Shown here in pieces: positions 46,728-56,447 of a stretch of DNA of 64,000 nucleotides (position 1 is its first letter; each line of letters starts with the position of its first letter). Position numbers and translations under genes: made by a program. The stretch covers positions 1,488,001 through 1,552,000 of the forward strand of contig JAHCVI010000002.1 in assembly GCA_019096155.1 (NCBI GenBank), in the 5' to 3' direction. Source of the DNA: Staphylotrichum longicolle (taxonomy: Eukaryota; Ascomycota; Sordariomycetes; Sordariales; Chaetomiaceae). A model generated the notes under the pieces. That model was not told where the DNA came from. It ran no database searches and saw only the letters and a program-made list of their open reading frames with translations.

Positions 46728-47536
46728 ACCTGGCCGGTGGCCAGACGTGACAGTGCGGGATCGCTTTTGCAAAGCATTTTCTGGTGTTGGATGGCCATCT
46801 TATAGAGAACCGCTTGGTCCGGTTCATGTACCACATACCCCCCGTTGCCTCCATACAGTTGGTCAGGCACAGTACCATTCGACGCATGGGCATAATTCAC
46901 CATTTCGGGATAGACGTTGTTGAGGAGTTTGGATACCTGTCTGTCTGTCTGTCTATCAGGAGAAGACGACCCTTTTTCTTTTGATGTTTCCGACCTTCGT
47001 TTTTATTTCTGGCTTTCTACATGCGCGGGTGGCGTCTCTTTCCCATATTCATTCTGCAACATCACAGCGCCGAGAGTCGAAATCGGAGCGTGCACAGTTC
47101 AACGGGGAACTTCCTGGCGATCCTTTTCTGCTCGTGGAGTCTTCTCATTCTCATTTCTAACCACCATCCATTCTTGCTGTCAGTGATGGATTTTCTATTT
47201 TGAACCTCCTGTGAATTGCGGGAGGAAGGAGGGGCAACGAACCTTGGCCACGGTCGACGACGGGGTCATGAACTCCGCCCACGATCGGGGAGACAAACAA
47301 ACAGATGTGTTGTTTGTCCTTTGAGGGGTAAGAAGACGCGGAGGGTATGTAGGATGACTTACTAGGTATATGAAACAATAACAACGACTATCACTTTTCT
47401 TTTCACTTTTGAACGTGGAACATGCCATTTGCTGTTTGTTTTACCACACATATGCTCACAAGGCCACACACACCTTCACAAGACGACAGACAACCAACAC
47501 AAGACATTTACTTCTTCCCACATGGCGAAACAAGAA
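46728..47536. other. Convergent intergenic region
   Basis: About 810 bp between the 3' ends of the receptor-like gene (+) and ham-2 (-). A (CTGT)n tract lies near 46937-46953. No gene seen. Confidence 0.5.
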
Positions 47537-50500
47537 TCATCCCCACCCGCTCTCCCCCCCCCATCCCGACATGCCCGCACCACCCGCGCCGTCGCCTTCC
47601 TCCCCAGCCTCGACAAGCCAGCTCAGATCCGCCTTCTCCAACTCGCGCACGAAAAAGTCCTGCTCCTCCCGCATGGCCTGCCGGAGCAAGCCGAGCCCGC
47701 CGGCGGCGGCCATGCGCTCCGGATACCGCCGCAGGTTGAACCAGTGGGTCAGGCTGCGCAGGGCCTGCTCGAGCGGCACGGCGGTGTCGACCTCGTGGTC
47801 GACGTTGGACCCGACGAGCCACTCGTCGCGCAGCTCCGGGCGGCAGTGCAGGTACACGGCCGTGATGACGCGCATGTTAGACTGGCGCCACTTGCGGCCC
47901 GTGTAGGGGACCTGGTTCTTGAAGAGCTTGAGGGTGTAGAGGCGCAGCTCGTGCTGGGGCACTTTCAGGGACTTGCGCAGGATGTTGGACGACTTGTACT
48001 GCACCATGAGCAGGTTGCGGTGGGCGCGTTGCTTGCAGATCTTTTGCATGATGCGCAGGTAGTTGATGAGGGAGAAGAAGTTGCGGCGCGAGAAGTCGGT
48101 GATGGGCTCGGCCGGCAGCGGGTTGATGGGGTAGCCGAGCTCGTCGACTTCCGGGCGGGGAGGGGGTTCGCTGGTGGGCGCCGCCGGGGTGGACGGGTCG
48201 GTTGACTGCGAGGGGGGGAGGGAGGAGGTGTCGGTCTCGGAAGTGGTGCCGTTGGCGGGTGAGCGGCGGCGCTTGATGGGGGGCGGAACGGCGTCGTCTT
48301 CGCTGACGTCTTCTTCAAATTCGGTTGCTGTTGGGTTGGGCACGCTGTTTTGAGGGGGAATGATGCCGCCACGGGAGCCACAGACGTAGAAAAAGCTGCG
48401 AATGGGGGGTTAACAGGCTGTCGGTCGCGGCTGGGGTTCGTGGCATGCTCACCTATGCTCGAGCCGGTCCGTCTTGCTCTCGACGACCTGCTGGACATCG
48501 TACATGGCAAAGATCTTCAGCACCATTGGAAGATAACTCGAATCTAGCAACAGCTGCGTCAAATACTCAAATTTGAGGACGTGTGAGAGCTTGAACCACT
48601 TGAGCAACAGTATCAAGGTGCCAGTGACGGCCTTGGCGGCGATTTCTCGACTCCGCAGCTCGTCCACGTCCGCGTCCATCGGAGAGGAAGGTTCGCCCTT
48701 TACGCCGTTCGGACCGTTCTGCTGGGCGCCGTTCGGACGCGCACTGGGTGGACCCTGCGGGCCGTTCGCCGTTGCGGGCGAGACGAGATTATTTGTCATG
48801 GCCACAATCTGCTTCAGGAGCACAATGACCAAGGACTGGAGCTGCGGGAGTGCTTCTTTCTATGAAACTGATTAGCTTGACGGGGGCCATTGGCGGCAGT
48901 ATCCAGCCGACTCACGTAGAACTCCTCCACGGCATCCAGCCGCTTTTTGGTCCGCTGGTCAACACCGCGAGTTACGTCCTACTGGCACTGCTTCGCCTTG
49001 TCGTCAGTCGACTTATTCAGACCCAGCTCCTCCTTCTCTTCGAGCGTGAGAGACGATAGGTCGAGCTCGTCGATAATATCGCTGTCAGCCTCATAGCCCC
49101 GCTCGAACTTGAGAAACTCTTCCCGCTCATCCCACAGTTGGCGGGTAGCGCGTGACATGCGCACTCGCTTGGAAAAGAGCTCGCCAGCCTCGAGAATCGA
49201 AGCGGGCACGTCACTGCCCTCCCATTTCCTGCCGACCAAGAGATCCTGCAACCCAGCAGCGCCCTTGCCTCCTGCGCTATTGCTCGTCGCATCGAGGGGC
49301 GGGTACATGAAGGGGAAGTTCTGGTTCGTCTGGTAGTTCTGCTTTTTACCACCTTTACCACCAACGCCAGGGCTGGGCGGTGGCGACGGAGCAGGTGTGG
49401 CAATGTGGACTGGCTGGTGGAGAATAGAGGCTCCTCCGCCCGGACCGGGAGGGCCTGAGTGAATCCCGTTGGAAGCAGTATTCCTGGTCGTGTGGCTAGG
49501 AGGCTGCGGAAGGATGGTATTTTGGTCTGCTTCCAGAGGTAATAGAGGTTGGGGTGGAATGTAAGCAGGGTATTTTGATGTGATCTCCTGGCGGAAGGCG
49601 TGGTAGTCGAGCGGAGACGCTGTGATGGTGGCCTTGTCATCACAACCTTTCAACTCGCTGGTGGCCTCTTTGACCTCGGCAATTTCTTTGGAGCCACCAA
49701 ACACCAGCAGGATGGACTTCCAGAAAAGAAGGAAGATCTGGGATCGTCAGTATTATCTCGTGAGCTCTGAAATGGCTGGGCCATACCTGGGTCTGCGGAA
49801 GAACGCCTGTCTCATCCCATCGCAACTTGATAATGACTTGAAGCAGGAAGCTGACCAGGCCCGGGTTAAGAGCAACTGTTGACGATTAGCAAGCCCGCCA
49901 TCGATGCTGACAAGGGACATGAGAATGCTCACCCAACCGTTGGCGGACGTCAGCCATCCCTTCAGGATCATCCAGAGCTTCTTGGATCGCCATATACATG
50001 ATGGTCATCAGATGTATCAGCTCTTCAGCCGCCATCTGTACGTTTTGTGGAAGATCATCCGACCTGCACCAGTCAGCACACAGTCCGCACCCCCGAGCAA
50101 GCACGGCACCACCCACCAGAACAGCTCAAACACCCCCCTCAACGCCTCCCACACGACCTCGACCCCTCCGCACTCGGCCACCACCCTCACCCCCTCCTTC
50201 ATCGCCGCCAACTGCTCGGGCGTCGCAGCTGACCTCGCCTCGCCATCCAGCACGGCACTCCCCAGGGCGGCCACGCCCTTCAACGACTCGGACCACCTCC
50301 CGAGCACCAAATAAACCAGCGCCCCGACGGCCTCGGCCCTCGCGATCCGGTCCGCGCTCTTCACCCCCTCCAGCAGCCGGCCCACGAACACCCGCCGCCT
50401 CCCCTCCGCCTCGTCCCCCTCGTCATCCCACTTGACATCACTACCACCGCTTCCCTCGGACGAAGACAAGGAAGATGAAGCGGCAGCGGCAGCGGCAGCA

Positions 50501-51192
50501 GCGGGGAAGAGCCGGCCCCAGGCGGTATGGAAGGCGCGGTTCGCGGCGGTCAGGCGCACCCACTGCCAAAAGTTGTACATGAACCACTCGTCGATCTCCT
50601 CGTCGAGCGGGGCGGTGTCGGCGTAGACGTAGTCGTAGGCGATGGGCTCGGAGCGGGGGAACTCGGCGACGATGCGGCGGAGCTGGGCGAGGGAGAGGGA
50701 GTCTTGTGGCGGGGGTTGCTGCTGCTGCTGCTGTTGGTGTTGGGATTGTTGTTGTTGTGGTTGTTGTGGTTGTTGTTGGGGCTGGCCTGGCTGGCCGGGC
50801 TGGGCCCCTGGGGGTTGAAGTTGGGGAGGGTTGGCATTGGCATTGTTGGCGGTGTTGTTGGCGGTGTTGTTGGCGGTGTTGTCGGGGGTGGTGGACAGCT
50901 GCTGAGGGGTTGGGGGAGCCGGGACGGAGGGTGCGGCCGGGACGGGGGCCGGGGGTGGCGGGGCCGAGAGGTGGTTCCGCTGGAGGAGTGGCCGCTTCGG
51001 CGGCTGGTGGGTTTCGGGGTTTGATGGGGCTTGGGTCGCGGTGCCGGCGGCGTCGGTGCTTTCGGTCGCTGCTGTGGTCGCAGCTGTGGTCGCTTCTTGT
51101 TCTTCAGTCTGGGCGCCCGCGGGCGGCTTGAGAGGCTTCTCGCCTCCTGCGGCGGCGTCGTCGGCCGACGCGCGTGTCCACAACACATTCAT
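47537..51192 (-). CDS. ham-2: HAM-2 / Far11 / STRIP scaffold of the STRIPAK complex; in-frame TAG
   Basis: Scaffold protein of STRIPAK at the nuclear envelope/ER, required in Neurospora for hyphal fusion. Six exons join in frame: 51192-50117, 50063-49933, 49875-49787, 49737-48916, 48859-48453, 48395-47537 (introns 53, 57, 49, 56, 57 nt), 1127 codons. The N-terminus is disordered, with TANN repeats and a Gln-rich run. The N1221-type domain starts near IDEWFMYNFWQWVRL and continues through LFWSDDLPQNVQMAAEELIH and LNPGLVSFLLQVIIKLRWDE. The C-terminal Far11/STRP part includes YLTQLLLDSSYLPMVLKIFA, ITDFSRRNFFSLINYLRIMQ and RKWRQSNMRVITAVYLHC. In exon 4 codon 685 is TAG (48981-48979); the same frame continues DVTRGVDQRTKKRLDAVEEF and all later exons are intact. 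No splice choice I found removes it. Confidence 0.9.
50845..50880. repeat. 12-bp tandem repeat in the ham-2 N-terminus
   Basis: Three perfect 12-bp units (GTTGGCGGTGTT on the plus strand), coding Thr-Ala-Asn-Asn repeats on the minus strand. Next to Gln-rich codon runs at 50715-50790. Confidence 0.85.
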
Positions 51193-51585
51193 GGTTGTTG
51201 GCGGGAAGCTCGACCGCTCTTGGCGGCAAGCGGGCAGCAGTTGGAGCTCATCAAATGTCAAGAGTGCAAGGGTTCAGCGACAAGAACGCTGTCCCACTTG
51301 TCCCACCTGTCCCACACCTAACCCAGACCCGCCCTGTGTCTGGTCCGTGCGTCGAGCCAAAATTCAAGACTCAGGGTTGGAGGGGAGGCGAGGTGTTTGA
51401 GGGTTATGTGTGTAACACGGCAGCTCCCTGCCTCGCACCTCTTTCCTCCCCTTCCACGTTTGCTCGCAGTTATCTCCATTCAAACCTCACAGGGCTCACA
51501 TGGCTCGCATGGCCCGCATGGCTCGCATGGCCCGCATGGCTCGCATGGCTCGCATGGCTCGCATTGCTCACAAGATCAGATCCGA
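51193..51585. other. Short gap between tandem genes DUF2011-like and ham-2
   Basis: About 390 bp. It holds the 3' UTR of the DUF2011-like gene and the promoter of ham-2, both on the minus strand. A 9-bp minisatellite occupies 51500-51571. Confidence 0.55.
51500..51571. repeat. 9-bp minisatellite, about 8 units
   Basis: Tandem ATGGCTCGC / ATGGCCCGC units; the last unit is degenerate. On the plus strand it is an open frame of Met-Ala-Arg repeats, almost certainly not translated. It lies about 310 bp upstream of the ham-2 start. Confidence 0.9.
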
Positions 51586-52512
51586 CTATTCTTCCCCATC
51601 ACTGCCCCCTTCAGAGCCCAAGCCAGCCTCCCTTTCCTCTCCTCCCGGCCCCCTCGCAGCGGCCTTCTTCTCCCGCTCCTTCTGCCTCCTCTTCAGCTTC
51701 TTCTCCCTGTTTAGCCGCTTCTTCTTCTCCTTGAGATGCTCTTCCTTGGTGGTCTTCTGCTTCACCGCGGCAGCCGCCGCCTCTTTCTTCACTTTCTCCC
51801 TCTTCCGCAGCACTATCCTCCCCTTCTTTCCTAGCCGCTTCTTCTTCTTCTTCTCTTCATCAGCGCCCCCGACCCGCTGCTGCCCATCCACCAGCCCCTT
51901 CTGGTTCGCCACCACCGAGATCTTGGTCACCCTCCACGGCACCTCTAGACCCCAAGCCCGCTGCCCCGCCCAGGCCAGCACGTCCCGTCCGGTCACCGCC
52001 GCATGCGCAAACTGCTCCCTCTCGTGAGCTGACAACTCCCCACGTATGTAGTGAGACAGGGGCCGCTGTGAGATGGCCGGTCCCGTGTAAGGCTTTTCTT
52101 CTTCTTCCGGGACGAGCACCACCTTGGGGGCGGCGGTCGATGACGAGAAGAGACGGAACTCAAACTCTGCCCCACCATCGCCGTCGCCATCGCGACCTTC
52201 GCCTTTTACAGGCTGGGGGTCGCTGCTGGCGTGTTCTGATCCTGCTGCTACTGCTGCTGCTGCTGCTGCTGCTTCTGGTGCGGGGGGGGCGGACACGGCA
52301 CCCAAGTCTAAGGATAGCAGGCTTGATAGACGCGCATTCAGCTTGGCGCGGAGCTCCGCATCCTCTTCATTTTCACGCTCAGGGCTAGAGTGGCGGTCTG
52401 AGGATGAGTCGTAGAGGTCTTCTCTTCGGACTCTGCCGCGGTTGATCAGTGATCGGTTTGATGGGGATTGTGAGTGATAAACTTACCGTTTGGCATCTGG
52501 TAAGTCAAACAT
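51586..52512 (-). CDS. DUF2011-like conserved fungal nuclear protein
   Basis: Conserved fungal protein of unknown function. Exons 52512-52487 and 52432-51586 (54-nt intron). The product is 290 aa. The N-terminus MFDLPDAKRVRREDLYDSSS is the family's most recognisable element (from memory, DUF2011). The centre has an acidic and Ala-rich linker (a GCA/GCT run near 52240-52275), then EFEFRLFSS and PISQRPLSHYI-type AISQRPLSHYIRGELSA. A segment GLEVPWRVTKISV follows. The last 90 residues are a highly basic Lys/Glu-rich coiled coil (KKRLNREKKLKRRQKEREKK) that looks like a nuclear or nucleolar targeting tail. It lies between ham-2 and vib-1 on the same strand, as I recall in Neurospora. Confidence 0.82.
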
Positions 52513-54103
52513 GATGTGAGAATATGTGGAGGACTTGGACCAGTGGGCATCAGTTTGCGGTGGCGCCGTGGGGAGACTGTGATGCGAGGACTGGTGTTTC
52601 CATTGCTTCGAGATGCTTGGCAAGCGTTGACATTTTTCGACAGCCGGCAACAGCCTCAAACACCGTTTCCAGTAGTAACCCTAACCCCCAAGCTGTATTT
52701 TATCTTCCTGTTGAATGAAATTGAACCCAAATTCGGCTTGCTTGGATACGCACAGACCCCTAAACTTCAACTCTTCCCAACTCATCCTTTTGTCCACAAC
52801 GAGCACCCGGAGAAGGACCTCCGTCTCGCGTCCTCCGCTCCGCCGTCCGCTTCTGCCGGCCCCTGCGGGCGAACATATCCCGCATGTCTGAGGCATGACG
52901 GTGCGGTTCGGAAATGACACTGACGACGCTACAGAACGTGGCCATGGAGGTCATTTCGGAGCCAGAAAAAGCAGACAAAAGCAATATTATGCCCTGGCGA
53001 GCAAACCCGGTTGACGTTTGCATTATGGGGGCAATGTCCTATGAAACCAAGCCGTTTTATATACAAGGCTGCAATAGCATCGGTAGTTGATCTTAACTGT
53101 CCGACGACAAGACGATACAACCTCCGCTCGGGCGGGTCCTCATACCCCATCACGAGACCAAAAATAGACCATGTCCAAGCCATGACCCCGGATTCCACTG
53201 AAACACACCGCCTGAAGCATCGCAACTCGAAATGTTTCAACTTGAAGGGTAACCTATGTACAGGGGGAAACACGGCAATGCCAGCAAAATAGCAAGCCTC
53301 CTCCTCATTACTAGTGTATATTCCGTCCCGGCAGCAAAATGGAAGCCAAGTGGTGTAATCCGGCAGGCCCAAGCGACTGACAGCGCAGAAGAGAAGAATA
53401 GAACCAAACCACACAGCTCTCATCAGTCATAATGTAATGTAACGATCATCGAAGGGTAAAAATGGGTAACATAACATGTGGTATCAATCCAAAAAGAACC
53501 GCCGCTGCTTTGCTCTCCGTGAAGGGGGGGGAATGTAAACACACACACACACAAAAGAGGACAGAAAACAACTTGGGGGGGTGGGGTGAGCGGTAACTGA
53601 GCGTAGTGAAACATGTCGGGACCAAAGGAATAAAAACAAGAAAAGAAAAAGACGATCAAGACCTCTCTCCCCAAACCCGGATCTGCCGCAAACAAGATGC
53701 GAAACGAAACAAAACACAAAACTCAAAAGCGACAACAAATCGTTTTTGACAAGCCGCCAAACCGAGCCTCCCCCAAAATGCACGCCGCCATGGTACACAA
53801 TCCCATTCTGCGTTTGGTTGGTGCCGTTATTTCCCCGTGTTTTCCTTTTTCGCCTATTTCCAAGATACCCGCCGCCGGTACTTGTACTTGGCGGCCGATG
53901 ATAAAACGTCCCTGTATGATAAAACGTCCGTGGCGTGAGTAATGTTAGGATGGGTAGGGAAACCGTCCGTTTTCGTCGCGGAAGCGGGCAGTCGGAGGGG
54001 CCTGTGTGTATCCTCGCTCACGTCAACGTCTCGCATGGGAGAACCATCCCTCCCATCCCACGCATTGCTTGGTTGTTGGCTTGCTTGCATTGCTTGCTCT
54101 GCT
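52513..54103. other. Intergenic region between vib-1 and the DUF2011-like gene
   Basis: About 1.6 kb. It holds the vib-1 3' UTR and the promoter of the DUF2011-like gene, both minus strand. An (AC)n run lies near 53539-53553. A 164-codon frame at 52929-53423 has no recognisable feature. Confidence 0.5.
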
Positions 54104-56447
54104 TCACGCCGCGTTCCAAGCATACCCATACCCCTGCCCGGGCTGCCCCTGCCCTCCGGCCGCGTGCCCATGCGCCTCTTGCTTCACCCGTGTCCGCCCC
54201 CCGCGCCGCCGGCGCCGGGGTATCCATACGGCCTGTCCGCGCCCGCGCCCGCGCCCGCCCGCCTCGCCCGCCGTCGTCGTCCACCCCTGCGAGCTCGGGA
54301 AGTAATCCCTCGGCGGCGCCTGCCCGCCCGCTGCGCCCGCCGCCGCCGCCGCGGACTGCGCAGCGGCAGCACTCGCCGCGCCGTGCCGTCCTGCCCGTAC
54401 CCGCCCTGCTGTCCGACCTGCGCCGCGGTGGGGCCGGGCGGGGGCGGGAGGGACGGGTGTCCGCTCTGCGGGCTGACGACGTCGCCGCCGGCGACGCCGG
54501 GTAGCCGCTGGCGCTCGCGCCGCCGCCGGCGGCCGGGTGGGTCGGCGCCGGCCGTAGCGGTACTCGCCCGACGCCGTGTCGTTGGAGATGGACGAGGTGA
54601 TGGACTGATGGCTGGCGTGGCGCGGCGACTTGGACGGCCGCGGGTTGGTGTCGCCGATGTAGCGCGGCACGGCGAGCGAGTTGTCCGCGGAGGCGGTGCC
54701 CGTCGGCGCCGAGAGGGAGAGGTGGTGCGGCGGGGCCGAGGTGTAGGTCGCGAACTGCGTGCGGATCGGGGGCTGCTGTTGCTGGGTCTGGTGATGGTGC
54801 GGGTGGTGTTGGTGGTGCGGGTCGTGCGAGGCGGATAGGGGGAGCTGGACCGACGGGCCCATCGACGTCGGCTGCATGGGCATTTCTTGCGGCTCGGCGG
54901 TGAAGGCTGGCGCCCCGGAGAGCGGCATCTTGGGGTAAGGGTCTGGCGGCAGTGTTGAGGTCGGGTAGGTAGCGGATCCGGGGGTGTGCGGCATTGAGAC
55001 TTGCGGGGGCGGGTTCCATGTAGTCGGGTAGGAGCTGTTGGTATACTGTTAGTTTCGTCGTCCCTTTTCTTGCCTAATCAAGACCGCCGCCCCTTCCAGC
55101 ACTCCCACCCAAGCTAGCGGAAAGCAAATATCTGGGAAAGAGAACTCACTTCGACCGCATCTGCATGGGGCTCTGCGGCATTTGCTTCGGCGCGGTAAAC
55201 GTAAAGGCGGACCTCGGCACGTCCAAGCTCGAGAGACGTGGCCTCGAGTCGTATGGGGGCTTGTTGAGGATGACGGCCTGTGCAACGATCCCGTGGCCCG
55301 TCTCGACCAGCGTCTGCCCCCGCGAACCCGCACTCGATCCGAGCAGCGGAATCTCCTTCCTGGCCTGGAAGTTTCGCGGGCTCCTCCCCCGCACAACAAT
55401 CGGCGCCGTCGTCAGCTCCGAGAGCACCAGCTTCTGCCCATTCGCCAGGGTCCCGTGGAGCTTCAGGTGCAGCACAAAGTGTTGTTGAAGCTCCTTTCTC
55501 CTCCCGTTGTTTGCCGTTGCTCTGCATCGGAGTGGTCAGCCCTACGTCCTCGGACGCCATCTCGTGAACCAAGACTAAACTTACATCCTAAACTGCAACC
55601 GCCTCCAGCCGATCGGGTAAATGGCGTAGTGGTCGGCCCCCGTCTCCTCCTCCTCCTCGGACGGCGGAATCAAGGGCAGTGTGGGCGGCTCTTGATCGGG
55701 CGCCTGGTTGCTCTCGGGCGAGTTCGGCGGCGGCGTCTTCCAGGGGATCACGATGAGGCGCACTGGGTGCCCGTCGACGGACTCGATCGCAGAGATGCTG
55801 ACCTCCATGTTCTTGATCTGGCTAGTCTCCCCGGACTCGAGCAACACCGAGAGTGGAATCTGCGGGAAGCAGAGGCTGCCGCTGATCTGGAAGAGGTTGC
55901 GCCGGTAGCACGTCAACTCGGCGTTGAGCCCGTTGCCGTCGCCCGCCCCCGATGGAAACTCGGAGAGAAAGAACATGCCGTGAAGCTGCGCGTCGATCTC
56001 CATCTCGTGGATCCGACCCTTGCCGTCGACGATCGTGTGCTTGTCCCCAACCTTCTTGAACGACAGGAGCTTCTGGTCGTGATTTGGGGGTTTGTAGTCG
56101 TCCCGCAGGTCCTGTACCATCTCGGTGTACGGCGGCTGGTCTACTTGCGAATATGGCCGTTTTAGGCTGTTGATGCTGGGGATGTTCATTGAGGGGTGCG
56201 GGTATCTGTCGTACGGCTCGGCTTCCTCCTGCCCGGGCCGGCCCGGCTGGTACTGTGGATAATCCATCGTGTGGTGACTCCTGGGGCGCACGAGATGCGA
56301 TGATGTTTGTGGCGGCACTGATACTGATGGGTCCTGGGGGTTGAATCGACCAGTCATTTGCACCGGGTTGCCATAGTTCGACCACAGGCTGCCATGTTGC
56401 GACTCAGCCCTCAACTCTGCCATCGTGTAGGTCGCCGTGGCTGACAT
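54104..56447 (-). CDS. vib-1: VIB-1, NDT80/PhoG-like transcription factor; C-terminal region with apparent frame errors
   Basis: p53-like transcription factor; in Neurospora it controls heterokaryon incompatibility and extracellular protease genes, and its Aspergillus homolog is XprG. Exons: 56447-55585, 55521-55150, 55034-54104 (introns 63 and 115 nt), open for 721 codons. The NDT80 DNA-binding domain spans about residues 110-400: LSFKKVGDKHTIVDGKGRIH, YRRNLFQISGSLCFPQIPL, IYPIGWRRLQFRIATANNGR, ELTTAPIVVRGRSPRNFQAR. The tail is His/Gln/Pro-rich. Beyond EYRYG (about 54560) the frame yields Arg-rich sequence, while other frames give natural stretches: VVSPQSGHPSLPPPPGP and QQGGYGQDG in one, PYGYPGAGGAGGGHG near 54210. 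In between, ASAAAAQSAAAAA and FPSSQGWTTTAGE are in the main frame, as is the final QGYGYAWNAA. All shifts fit bases missing from G/C runs. Confidence 0.92.

Noticed and set aside
52677..52690. Telomere-like AACCCTAACCCC
   Set aside because: Only about two units, inside a gene-containing region; no array.
52929..53423. 164-codon minus-strand frame between vib-1 and the DUF2011-like gene
   Set aside because: Aromatic- and Cys-rich with no family resemblance; lies where the vib-1 3' UTR is expected.
55182..56165. 327-codon plus-strand frame opposite vib-1
   Set aside because: Antisense shadow; Arg/Leu-rich and crosses the vib-1 intron without any feature.
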